Assembly: GCF_000378085.1 (NCBI RefSeq)
Contig: NZ_KB899225.1
Coordinates: 1 to 48,900 of the forward strand
DNA length: 48,900 nt
Origin: Hoylesella loescheii DSM 19665 = JCM 12249 = ATCC 15930
Lineage (GTDB): Bacteria > Bacteroidota > Bacteroidia > Bacteroidales > Bacteroidaceae
Direction of reading: 5' to 3'
The notes under the pieces are model-generated. The model had not been told where the DNA came from. It was given only the letters and a program-made list of their open reading frames with translations, and searched no databases. Of the stretch, positions 33,107 through 42,600 are shown piece by piece. How positions within the stretch are numbered: the stretch's first letter is position 1; each line of letters opens with the position of its first letter. Position numbers and translations under genes: made by a program.

Positions 33107-35419
33107 TCATTGAACATTGAAAGTGGCTTTTTGCAGGTCTTCGTCGCGGCTACTTCCGCCCACCAGCACTTCAAACGCGCCAGGTTCTACAACCGATTTC
33201 ATGTTCAAGTCGTAGAAAGCGAGTTTGTCGGGCGTGATGGTGAACTCGATGGTTTTCTTTTCTCCGGCCTTCAGTGCTACCCGACGGAAGTCTTTCAGCT
33301 CTTTTACGGGTCGGGCCACAGATGCCACAACGTCGTTAATATATAGCTGACAGATTTCAACGCCATCGCGTTGGCCCGTGTTTTCGATCGTTACTCGGGC
33401 TGTAATTGGCGTTTTCCCATCGTTGGGAATGCTGGCCTGACTAAGTTGTAAGTCGGTGTAACGGAAGGTGGTGTAACTTAAACCATGGCCGAAGGGATAT
33501 AGTGGTGTGTTGTCGGTACACACTGCAGGATGGAAGAAAGCTGAACGTTTATGGTTGTACCAAGTGGATATTTGACCCGCATGTCGCGGCATGGTCATGG
33601 CCAATTTGGCTGATGGGTTCACCTTGCCGTATAGTATTTCGGCAATGGCTTGTCCGCCATACTGGCCTGGTTCCCATGCGTTGACGATGGCAGGAACATG
33701 TTCGGCCGCGTAACGAACACTGAGCGGACGGCCACTGATGATAATAACGACAGTGGGTTTGCCCGTTTCGTTCAGTCGGCTTATCAGCTGTTCTTGCAGT
33801 CCAACGAGGTCTAGGTTATCACGATCGGTATCTTCGCCCGACGTGCGCTCGTTCCAACGGAACCGCATCATATATTCTCCGCAACACACGATATTGAGGT
33901 CGCAATCCTTGGCTGCTTGCACTGCGGCATCCACTTGAGCTTGCGACATGTTGCGCGGGTCCCATCCTTGGTCTACGAAACAAAACTCGGTGGTGGGCGA
34001 AACACTTCTTAATCCGCGCAAAACAGTCCACACTTGCTCTTCAGGTTGTGGCTCGCTCCAATCGCCCATAATGTTTTGGTCGTTGGCATTGATACCCGTT
34101 ACCAGCACCTTTTTATACTTTTGCGCATCGAGAGGTAACAAGCTGTTGGCGTTTTTCAACAAAACGATGCTGTTGCGCGATGCTTCCAGCGCCGTGCACT
34201 TGTGTTCGGGATCGTTGATAACGCGGTCGCGCGTCTTCACATCACTGTAAGGATGCTCGAAAAGACCCATTCTGAACTTCACGGTCAGTATTCGGCGTAC
34301 GCTTTCGTCTATCCTGCTTTCGGGTATTCTGCCCTCGCGCACCAGCTCAACCACGGCCTTTTGCCACTCCGGACCATGCATGTGCATATCCATTCCGGCC
34401 ATAATGCTTTGGTAAAAGGCTTCTTTATTGTTGGCGGCAGTACGATGTTGGTCAACACAATGCTCAATATCCATCCAGTCGCTCACAACAAATCCCTTGA
34501 ATCCCCATTGCTTTCGCAACACGTCGTTCATCAACCAGCTGTTGGTGTGGCAAGGAATTCCGTTCAATTCGTTGTGCGACATCATCACGTTCCAATCTCC
34601 GCCCTGCTGAATGGCAGCCTTAAAGGGTGGGAAAAACACTTCGCGCAGAGTGCGTTCGGATACGTCGCAGGGTGCGCCGTTTGTTCCATTGATGGCATAA
34701 GAGCCGCCCACAAAGTGCTTAACGCAACCCAACACGTCTTGTGCATTGTCTAAATTGCGCTGATAACCCTTGTTGGTGGCCACGCCCATCAGCGTAACCA
34801 GATACGGGTCTTCTCCAAATGTCTCGCCACAACGTCCCCAACGCCCATCACGAGCCACCTCCACATTGGGGTTGAAGTTCCAATGCATGTTCATGGCACG
34901 CATCTCTTCAGCCGTTTGTCGGGCGATTTTATAGGCCATATCCACATCAAACGATGAGGCCAAGCCTATGTTTGTGGGATAAACGGTGTTGCCCTTGCAC
35001 TTGGCATTGCCGTGAATGGCATCGATACCAATGAGCAAAGGTATCTGCAAACGGCTCTGCATGTTGAGTCTTTGCAGGTGGTTGGCCTCCTCAAGCGTAA
35101 GTACATGCAAGAACGACGACACCAATCCGCGACGCGTCCAGTCTTCCATGTCCTGCACCGTAACGCCCGGGTAGAACGCGCTGGCGGTGTTGGTGGCCAG
35201 TTCTTCGGCGGTCATGGCGGCAGAGTTTTCCTTAAAATGCTCGATACCCACAAGTTGGTTCATCTGCCCAACCTTCTCTTCGAGGGTCATACGAGCCAAA
35301 AGGTCGTCCACGCGTTGTGCTACACTGGCCTTGGGATTTTTGTATAGGGGTTGCTCTTTCTTTGCCGACATCGCGTGAAGTGTTGTTGCCGCAAGGGCAA
35401 GGGTTAGTATTCGTTTCAT
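33107..35419 (-). CDS. GH3 beta-glycosidase (BglX-like)
   Basis: 770 residues. Signal peptide to about residue 18 (LHAMSA), no lipobox. Domains: GH3 N-terminal barrel (about 35-370) with nucleophile Asp in VVSDWMDIEH (about 314) and the substrate-site PNVEVARDGRWGRCGETFGEDP; GH3 C-terminal domain (GDWSEPQPEEQV; ERTSGEDTDRDNLDL); fibronectin-III-like end (GQRDGVEICQLYINDVVASV). Likely a periplasmic exo-beta-glucosidase that trims glucose from glucomannan oligosaccharides; beta-mannosidase activity cannot be excluded. It starts 6 bp after the GH5_7 gene and ends 1 bp before GH26. Confidence 0.92.
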   Translation of the reverse strand: MKRILTLALAATTLHAMSAKKEQPLYKNPKASVAQRVDDLLARMTLEEKVGQMNQLVGIEHFKENSAAMTAEELATNTASAFYPGVTVQDMEDWTRRGLVSSFLHVLTLEEANHLQRLNMQSRLQIPLLIGIDAIHGNAKCKGNTVYPTNIGLASSFDVDMAYKIARQTAEEMRAMNMHWNFNPNVEVARDGRWGRCGETFGEDPYLVTLMGVATNKGYQRNLDNAQDVLGCVKHFVGGSYAINGTNGAPCDVSERTLREVFFPPFKAAIQQGGDWNVMMSHNELNGIPCHTNSWLMNDVLRKQWGFKGFVVSDWMDIEHCVDQHRTAANNKEAFYQSIMAGMDMHMHGPEWQKAVVELVREGRIPESRIDESVRRILTVKFRMGLFEHPYSDVKTRDRVINDPEHKCTALEASRNSIVLLKNANSLLPLDAQKYKKVLVTGINANDQNIMGDWSEPQPEEQVWTVLRGLRSVSPTTEFCFVDQGWDPRNMSQAQVDAAVQAAKDCDLNIVCCGEYMMRFRWNERTSGEDTDRDNLDLVGLQEQLISRLNETGKPTVVIIISGRPLSVRYAAEHVPAIVNAWEPGQYGGQAIAEILYGKVNPSAKLAMTMPRHAGQISTWYNHKRSAFFHPAVCTDNTPLYPFGHGLSYTTFRYTDLQLSQASIPNDGKTPITARVTIENTGQRDGVEICQLYINDVVASVARPVKELKDFRRVALKAGEKKTIEFTITPDKLAFYDLNMKSVVEPGAFEVLVGGSSRDEDLQKATFNVQ

Positions 35420-35425
35420 CTTCTT

Positions 35426-36706
35426 TCAGTGTTTGGGCAGATTGGCGATGCCCGTCTTTATCACGTTAACGGTGGATGTGTCTGACGAGAACACCGAGTT
35501 TAGCCCCTGTGCTTCCTGTGCAGGGTCGCCCGTATAGTCGTCGCCAGGCTCCCATTGCTCGTGTTTGGGCTGCGCCTGACCACCCCAACCCCAGAAGTTA
35601 CAGCCTGCAAAGTATCCGCCCTTGGCTGCATCGGCCGCCAAAAGCGAGAACACGTAGCCGTAATAAGCGTCGCGGGCAGTGGTGGGCGACTGCTTTGAAA
35701 AGGCGAAACCATCGCGCGGATAACCAAACTCTTCCATTACTAGGGGTTTGTTTATCTTGGCGCAGATGGCCAAATGACGGTCTATATACTCTTTGGTATT
35801 GTCTTTGGCGCGTTGCAGGTTTTGCGATAGCGAGTCTTTCTTGGCCCAACTCCAGTTGTAAGGCCAAATATGTATGTTGCAATAGTCAACGTTTGGGTCG
35901 GCGCAGATGCGTTGCCACGAGTCGTAATCGGCCTCGCAACCGAACGCACCTTCAGAGCCTACGCTTACCAAATGTCGTTTATCGATGCTCTTCATCATAG
36001 CCGCGGCCTTGGCCAACCATGCCTCGAACTGTGGCAACACGGCCTTATCGAAGGCGCGCGGCTCGTTACCAATCTGCCACGACATGATGGCGGGATCGTC
36101 TGCATAGCGTTTCTTGGTGTAGCGGTTGGTGCGTTTGAGGATAAAACAGAGGTGATTGAAGAACAGCTGTTGCGCCAGTTTGTTGGTCGAGAACTGCGAA
36201 GCGTACTTGATGTAGGCCGAATAACCAACCTCGTTAGGCTGCAATGCCTTGCCCGCTCCTGCGTGTTCGAGGTAGAAACCATAACCTCCGCTCCACTCCC
36301 AAGAGTTATTTAGATAGAGCACAGCCACCATTCCGCGACGTTGAAGCTGCATCATCAGATAGTCAAGACCATCTAATATGGCATCGTTATACACGCTGGG
36401 TGATGGTTGGAGCACAGGCGACACCTTCCATTTAATGCCTTCTTCGCCATCGCTACCCACGAGAATGCGCAGGTTGGTTATGCCCAAACGTTTCATTTCG
36501 TCTAGTTCGCGGTTCAGTCTTTTTCTGTCTCCGCCCTTCCCTTTCGAACCAAGGATGGCGCCATACCAATAGTTTGCCCCGATAAAAGTATAGGGTTTGC
36601 CGTCGCGATAAAGCCTTCCGTCCTTTACCGTAACAAATGATTGTGCCTTAACGGCTGTGGCACAAACCAGAAGTAGTGCCATCATGTAGTATCGTATTTT
36701 ATTCAT
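35426..36706 (-). CDS. GH5 subfamily 7 beta-mannanase
   Basis: 426 residues with signal peptide ending AVKAQ (about residue 21), no lipobox. GH5 signatures: YWYGAILGSKGKGGDR, LGITNLRILVGSDG, acid/base Glu in WQIGNEPRAF (about residue 215) and nucleophile Glu in VMEEFGYPRDG (about 326); the arrangement is that of GH5_7 endo-beta-mannanases. Having both GH5_7 and GH26 mannanases suggests different chain-length or acetylation preferences. First gene of the tight GH5_7-GH3-GH26 unit; upstream are three 21-bp iterons (36751-36813). Confidence 0.92.
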   Translation of the reverse strand: MNKIRYYMMALLLVCATAVKAQSFVTVKDGRLYRDGKPYTFIGANYWYGAILGSKGKGGDRKRLNRELDEMKRLGITNLRILVGSDGEEGIKWKVSPVLQPSPSVYNDAILDGLDYLMMQLQRRGMVAVLYLNNSWEWSGGYGFYLEHAGAGKALQPNEVGYSAYIKYASQFSTNKLAQQLFFNHLCFILKRTNRYTKKRYADDPAIMSWQIGNEPRAFDKAVLPQFEAWLAKAAAMMKSIDKRHLVSVGSEGAFGCEADYDSWQRICADPNVDYCNIHIWPYNWSWAKKDSLSQNLQRAKDNTKEYIDRHLAICAKINKPLVMEEFGYPRDGFAFSKQSPTTARDAYYGYVFSLLAADAAKGGYFAGCNFWGWGGQAQPKHEQWEPGDDYTGDPAQEAQGLNSVFSSDTSTVNVIKTGIANLPKH

Positions 36707-36750
36707 TGCGTTGCGTTTATTTGTTTAGACTGAAATATTTGCTTGACTTC

Positions 36751-36813
36751 TTTTGACGGAAACACAGGCTGTTTTGACAGAAATATTGATTGTTTTGACA
36801 GAAGAACATAAGG
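36751..36813 (-). promoter_or_regulatory. 3 x 21-bp iterons, candidate operator of the mannanase unit
   Basis: TTTTGACNGAAA units start at 36751, 36772 and 36793 with exact 21-bp spacing (TTTTGACGGAAACACAGGCT; TTTTGACAGAAATATTGATT; TTTTGACAGAAGAAC). They lie 45-107 bp upstream of the GH5_7 start. Direct half-sites one or two helical turns apart are typical for AraC-family proteins, and one is encoded in this cluster; the link is inference. Confidence 0.55.
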
Positions 36814-36896
36814 ACATATTGTGGTGAATATACGTATGCTTCGGCTCGACTTTCATTTGTCCATCATGACATTTCTCACAAAACTCACAGGGGATA

Positions 36897-36938
36897 TTAC
36901 TCCCCTCTCCCCTTGGAGAGGGGTTGGGGGTGAGGCTT
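36897..36938 (-). repeat. GC-rich hairpin repeat, copy 7, forming the CE7 gene 3' end
   Basis: On the minus strand it encodes PHPQPLSKGRGE and the TAA stop of the CE7 gene, the same 12 residues as at the end of the epimerase. Confidence 0.85.
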
Positions 36939-38216
36939 TTTTAACTGTTTGCGCAGCCACTCTCGCCATTCTTCCCATTGTTCTTGAAACCAGAAGTGGC
37001 CCGTAGCGGGATATAGTTTCAGAGTTCGTAGTTCCTGAGTAACGTTATAGGCAGCGTATGCGCTGTTAGGCGGTACTACCTCGTCGTTATATCCAAACGA
37101 AAACCAGCAGGGAATAGTCAGTCGGCGAGCGAAATTCACACCATCGTAATAGCCACTTGTGGCCACTTTCTTAGCGTCGGGCTGCTTCTGACCGTAGAAA
37201 TAATGTGGCCATCCACAGGCTTTGCCATGGAGAGAGGCGGTGAGGTCGCACATTGCGGGATGCACCACGCCCACAAACGTAACGGCAGGATGCAGTGCAC
37301 CGCACACCAACGACAGCACTCCGCCTTGGCTAGCACCAGTTACGCCCAGTTCTCGACCGTTCCATTCGGGCAGTTGGGTAAGATAATCCACCGCCCTTAG
37401 CGCGCCGATGAAGATGCGTTTGTAAGCCATTTGGTCGCGATTGTCGAGGTTTGCCTCCCAATATCCGTTCAATGCGCCGTGCAGCAGGTCGTCGTACACC
37501 TGCTGCGGCATCGTTACAGGTATGCCATGCACACCTATTTCGAGGGTAATCGCCCCGATATTAGCCTCTTCTACGTCGCCTTGGTAGGGTCTGACGCCCG
37601 CTCCCGGAACGCGAAGTAACGCAGGCCGTTTGTCCTCGTAGGCAGTGGGTATGCAGAGAATGCCGTAAATTCGGTTGCCAGGATTAAGTCCGTTAAAGCT
37701 CACTTCGTAAACTTGCACGCGCTCGGTACAGCGTTCGGGCAGCAGTCGGCGATGTGCTTCTAGCGGGTAATAACTTGCTTTCTCATAGGCATCTGCCCAA
37801 AACTGGTCGAAGTCGGCAGGGCAATTGTCGGTGGGTTGCAGCGTTTCGGGGGCGTAACCCACGGTGCAAAGTCCCTCGTAAGTTTTCTCGCCCACATGCG
37901 CCCACACTTTAAGACGATAGAAACCAGCCGTTTTCATCGTGCCTTTCCATGTGGCTGTGCCGTCTTTTAGCACCACGCCGCTGCGTTTAACATCGGCATA
38001 CATCACGGGGCCAGCCTCGATATCCACCTTCGCTTGTGGCAACGGACAGCCGTTTTTCAATACAGCCACGTTGAAAATGGCCTCTTCTCCCAGCCGATAA
38101 TTCCAATTGGCGTGGTTGGGTTGCACTTGCACAACAATCTCTTTACCACGTATTTGCGCCACAACAGCAAGGCTCACCAATAGGAAAAGCCCCAAAACGA
38201 GCGTTATTCTCTTCAT
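36897..38216 (-). CDS. CE7 acetyl esterase (acetylxylan esterase/cephalosporin-C deacetylase family)
   Basis: 439 residues. Signal peptide ending SLAVVAQ (about residue 21). An N-terminal beta-sandwich of about 120 residues (EEAIFNVAVLKNGCPLPQAK) precedes the CE7/AXE1 alpha/beta-hydrolase domain (DFDQFWADAYEKASYYPLEA; VSFNGLNPGNRIYGIL). Triad: Ser in GASQGG (about 296), Asp in GYNDEVVPP, His in ATGHFW. In this setting it probably removes acetyl groups from acetylated (gluco)mannan or its oligosaccharides in the periplasm; the usual CE7 substrate is xylan, so this is context-based. First gene of the cluster; 190 bp before GH5_7. Its C-terminal 12 residues derive from a dispersed repeat. Confidence 0.88.
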   Translation of the reverse strand: MKRITLVLGLFLLVSLAVVAQIRGKEIVVQVQPNHANWNYRLGEEAIFNVAVLKNGCPLPQAKVDIEAGPVMYADVKRSGVVLKDGTATWKGTMKTAGFYRLKVWAHVGEKTYEGLCTVGYAPETLQPTDNCPADFDQFWADAYEKASYYPLEAHRRLLPERCTERVQVYEVSFNGLNPGNRIYGILCIPTAYEDKRPALLRVPGAGVRPYQGDVEEANIGAITLEIGVHGIPVTMPQQVYDDLLHGALNGYWEANLDNRDQMAYKRIFIGALRAVDYLTQLPEWNGRELGVTGASQGGVLSLVCGALHPAVTFVGVVHPAMCDLTASLHGKACGWPHYFYGQKQPDAKKVATSGYYDGVNFARRLTIPCWFSFGYNDEVVPPNSAYAAYNVTQELRTLKLYPATGHFWFQEQWEEWREWLRKQLKKPHPQPLSKGRGE

Positions 38217-38260
38217 TTATGTAATTAATAAACGTTTAAGTGTAGGTTCTACTGATGATG

Positions 38261-38268
38261 CAAAGATA
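38261..38268 (-). promoter_or_regulatory. -7 element of the mannan-cluster promoter (upstream of CE7)
   Basis: Minus strand TATCTTTG, full match to TAnnTTTG; the element 20 bases upstream is TATG, a poor -33, as expected of an activator-dependent promoter. CE7 starts about 45 nt downstream. Confidence 0.55.
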
Positions 38269-38297
38269 AAACTTAATTACCTAACTTTCATATACTA

Positions 38298-38315
38298 TAT
38301 TGATAAATATCAATA
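38298..38315. promoter_or_regulatory. Palindrome TATTGAT-aaat-ATCAATA, candidate operator
   Basis: A perfect 7-bp inverted repeat with 4-base spacer, 30 bp upstream of the CE7 -7 element, at the place where an activator could sit. Confidence 0.45.
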
Positions 38316-38511
38316 CTTTGTTTGCGAAAGCTAATTGGGAGGTAAGCGATGGGGTTAATGATGGGGATAGATGACGGACGATAGGCATAAGACAGCTTGG
38401 GCGAATAGCGTTTGGATGACACGAAAAGGCTATCTTCCCCATATCCATTTTCCTACCAATCTAATCTGACAGATCTGCCTTATCCACCTCATCGGTTTCA
38501 TTAATACTTAT

Positions 38512-38557
38512 CACCTTATCTTCTACACGCGCGCGTACGCGCGCTATATATAAGGTG
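38512..38557. other. Nested palindrome with GCGCGCGTACGCGCGC core
   Basis: Arms CACCTTAT (38512-38519) and ATAAGGTG (38550-38557) enclose a perfect 16-bp palindrome (38529-38544). 38524-38544 is strictly alternating pyrimidine-purine, a Z-DNA-prone sequence. It lies in the non-coding region between the divergent mannan cluster and the susC operon. No gene is seen in 38217-39613. Confidence 0.7.
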
Positions 38558-38766
38558 TAATTACTGTTGTTTTCTCGCAAAAGCATGCTTTTCGCACAAA
38601 TCGCAGCCAAAGAATTGTGCTAAAAAGACGCGTAAACGCGGAGTATGTTATAAGAGATGGGAAAACGATTGACGGCTTTTCGAAGGCCTACTAAAAGTTT
38701 ATTGGCAACCAGCAAAATAAGTATTACAACGCTACTGTTATTTAGTCGCATTGTTAAATATCAATT

Positions 38767-38854
38767 GGAAGGCTCTTCCAACTTATCTGGAACACTATTC
38801 CATATAAGATGGAACAACATTCCATCTAACATGGAACAGCATTCCAGCTTAGTG
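38767..38854. repeat. 4 x 22-bp tandem array of GGAA/TTCC palindromes
   Basis: Units start exactly at 38767, 38789, 38811 and 38833: GGAAGGCTCTTCC, GGAACACTATTCC, GGAACAACATTCC and GGAACAGCATTCC, each followed by a 9-base linker. Same period as the arrays at 1121 and 13060. At 39050-39160 a low-complexity GAGTTNNTGAG tract follows, and at 39228-39270 an AAAGAAAC...GTTTCTTT stem. Confidence 0.85.
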
Positions 38855-39530
38855 ATAACACAACGTCTATTCATAAAGCTTAGCTTCAGAGCTGATTTTA
38901 TGCACGACAATGTTTATTCAAGCCCACCTTAATGGTTTATCTAAGAGGTGGAGAGAAGTATGCAAATGCACTGAGAAGACATAACTATGCTACCATAGAA
39001 GCTACGCCACACACTTATAAACAGCAAGCCTGCCGAACGTAAACAAATATGAGTTGCTGAGTTTATAAGGTAATGAGTTTGTGAGTTTATACGTTCGTGG
39101 GATTATACGTTCGTTATCTTATAAGTTCATGAGCTGCTGAGTTGGTGATTTGCCTATGGACAATGTTGCCGAATGGATTTGCTTTAAAACCATAACCTGC
39201 ATCGAGATGATTATCAAAGGGCATTAAAAAGAAACCAGAAAAGAGACTTAGCGTAGCATCTCGTTTCTTTACATCCAGCAAAAGATAGAACTAACATATT
39301 GAAACCAATATGTCATATATTAATAATATTATGAAGCACAAAACAAACTATTTGCAACATAAATTACCGAAAACCAAAGAATAATGGAAATAAAATGAAA
39401 AGCACGATTAGTTATTATCAAACAGAATGACGTTTTATCATAAATCAGCGTAATTATTGTTCGATTTCACAAGCAGGAGCTACACAACGTAATAAAATTC
39501 GTATAAAACTTTTATTTGGGCAGATATTTC

Positions 39531-39561
39531 TTGCATGATAAAAATATGTTTTATATTTTTG
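39531..39561 (+). promoter_or_regulatory. Promoter of the second SusC/SusD operon
   Basis: TTGC (39531-39534), 19 bases, TATTTTTG (39554-39561). Transcription would begin near 39568, about 46 nt before the susC-like start. GAGGA at 39603-39607 is a Shine-Dalgarno-like site, uncommon in this phylum. A 6-codon frame (ATG 39601 to TAG 39619-39621) overlaps the start. Confidence 0.65.
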
Positions 39562-39613
39562 CAATTGGTATATTTTGCATTAGTTTATACTTAACTTAAC
39601 ATGAGGACCCAAT

Positions 39614-42600
39614 ATGAATAGAAAACTACTCAGCGTTTTTTGGGCTTTTCTGTTCCTGCATATAGGAACGGCTATGGCCCAGAGTAAAATCACAGGAACT
39701 GTCATATCGGTAGAAGACGATGAGCCTATCATCGGCGCCACAGTTAGCGTAACGGGCGGAAAAGACCGAACTGTGACAGATATCAACGGAGCCTTCACAC
39801 TTAACGTTGCCGAAGGCACAAGCATCACTGTTACTTACGTGGGCATGGCCGCCCAAACCGTAAAGGCTAAAAACGGCATGATTGTACACATGAGCCCCAA
39901 CCAAACATTGAAAGAGGTGGTGGTTACAGGTATGACCGTAACAGACAAACGGCTATTTACGGGCTCTACCACAAAGATTGATGCCGCTAATGCCAAGATT
40001 AGCGGAATGGCTGACGTGAGCCGTTCGTTGGAAGGGCGCGCTGCGGGCGTTAGTGTGCAAAACGTTAGTGGAACTTTTGGCACTGCACCGAAGATACGTG
40101 TGCGTGGCGCCACATCCATCTATGGATCCAGCAAACCACTATGGGTGGTTGACGGCGTGATTATGGAAGATGTAGTGGGCATCAGTGCCGACGCTCTGTC
40201 GTCGGGAGATGCCGTTACGCTTATCTCCTCGGCCATCGCCGGCCTTAACTCCGACGACATCGAGAGTTTTCAGATATTGAAAGACGGCTCGGCTACGTCT
40301 ATCTACGGTGCGCGCGCTATGGCGGGCGTTATCGTTATAACCACTAAGAAAGGACAAGCCGGACAAGCTCACATCAGCTACACGGGCGAATATACCATGC
40401 GTCTCATCCCATCCTACGCGCAACTAAACCTCATGAACTCGCAAGAGCAAATGGACGTGTACCAAGACATGGAACAGAAGGGATGGCTTAAATATGCCGA
40501 AACGGCCAACGCCGCCAATTCGGGCGTCTATGGCAAGATGTACCAACTGATGAGCGAATACAATCCCATTACGGGAACTTTCACCGTGCCCAACACTCCA
40601 GAAGGAAAAGCCGCATACCTGCGCGATGCCGAATACCGCAACACCAACTGGTTTGACGCCCTTTTCTCTAACGCCATAATGCACAACCACTCGGTGAGCA
40701 TATCGGCTGGTACAGAGAAAGCACAATACTACGCATCGCTAAGTGCCATGTACGACCCAGGGTGGACGCGCCGCAGTAATGTGGAACGCTACACAGCCAA
40801 CCTTAACGCCACATACAAGCTTAGCAAGCAACTACAACTGAACCTTATCAGCACGGCTAGCTACCGCAAGCAGCAAGCACCGGGAACGCTGAGCGCAGGA
40901 ACAGACGTGGTTACGGGTGCTGTAAGCCGCGAGTTCGACATCAACCCCTATTCGTTTGCGGTCAACACCTCGCGCACGCTCGACGCTAACGAGTTCTATA
41001 CGCGCAACTACTCGCCATTCAACATCTTTCACGAACTGGCCAACAACTACATGGACCTGAACGTTAGCGACTTCCGAGCACAGGCCAAGTTGAGTTACAA
41101 ACCCATAACTAAGGTAGACATCAGTGTTTTGGGCGCAGTGAAATATGCAGGAACCTCGCGCGAGCACCATGTTACCGAATACTCAAACCAAGCCGAGGCG
41201 TATAGAGCCATGCAGACTTCGGTTATAAGAGAAAACAACACCTACCTTTATCGCGACCCCGACAACATCTTTGCATTACCCTTCTCGGTAATGCCCTACG
41301 GTGGTATATTCACCCGCCAAGACAATAGGATGTTTGGCTGGGACTTCCGCGCATCGGTTAGCTACAACGACGTGTTTAACAAGGACCATATCCTGAACAC
41401 CTATGCTGGTATGGAAACCAATTCGTATACCCGCCACGGCACTTCGTTTAAGGGCTACGGCATGCAATACGACTTGGGCGAAGAGGCAAACTGGGACTAT
41501 CATAACTTCAAGAAGATGCAAGAAGCCGGCGGAAACTATTATGGTATGGGCAATAACAACACCCGCAGTGCAGCCTTCTTTGGAAACGTAACCTACTCGT
41601 GGAAAGGGCGCTATACAGTAAACGGCACACTGCGATACGAGGGAACAAACGGACTGGGACTGTCGCAGCAGTCGCGTTGGCTACCTACATGGAACGTGTC
41701 GGGCGCATGGAACGCACACGAAGAAGAGTGGTTCGACAAGAAGGTGGGCAAGATATTGTCGCACCTCACGCTGAAAGCTTCGTATTCGCTAACAGCCGAC
41801 CGCCCACCCGTTACCAATGCCCTTGCCATTATTCAGGCTAACACGCCTTGGCGATACCTAACAGGCAATACCGAAACGGGACTTGGCAGAACTAGTCCTG
41901 CCAATCCCGATCTTACCTATGAAAAGAAGCACGAGTTGAACCTCGGCCTTGACGCTGGTTTCTTAAAGAACCGCGTGAACTTCTCGGTAGACTGGTATAA
42001 GCGTAACAATTACGACTTGGTTGGTCCTATATCAAGTGGTGGCGAAGACGGCTTTCTAAGTAAGTTTGGTAACGTGGCTGCAATGAAGAGCCATGGTGTG
42101 GAGCTAAGTCTTTCTACAACCAACATCCAAACAAAGGATTTTAGCTGGAAAACAAACTTCATCTACTCGTATATTCATAATGAGATTACCGAACTACGCA
42201 CACGTAACAACATGATAAGCCTTATCAGCGGCGTGGGCTATGCTCGCCAAGGATACCCCTCGCGCGCACTTTTCTCTGTTCCGTTCATGGGACTGACGAG
42301 TGATGGCTTGCCTACATTCCGCGACCAAGACGGCAACATAAGCGTTACAGGCGTTAACTTCCAAGAGTCGGACCCCGACAAGCTGAACTTCTTGAAATAC
42401 GAAGGACCAACCGACCCCACAAATACGGGCAGCTTGGGCAACGTATTTACATACAAGGGCCTAACGCTTAACGTCTTCATCACCTACTCGTTTGGTAACG
42501 TGGTGCGTCTCTATCCCGCATTCAGGTCGCGCTACTCGGACCTCTCGGCCACTCCAAAGGAGTTTCGTAACCGCTGGCGTCAGCCTGGCGACGAGTCACA

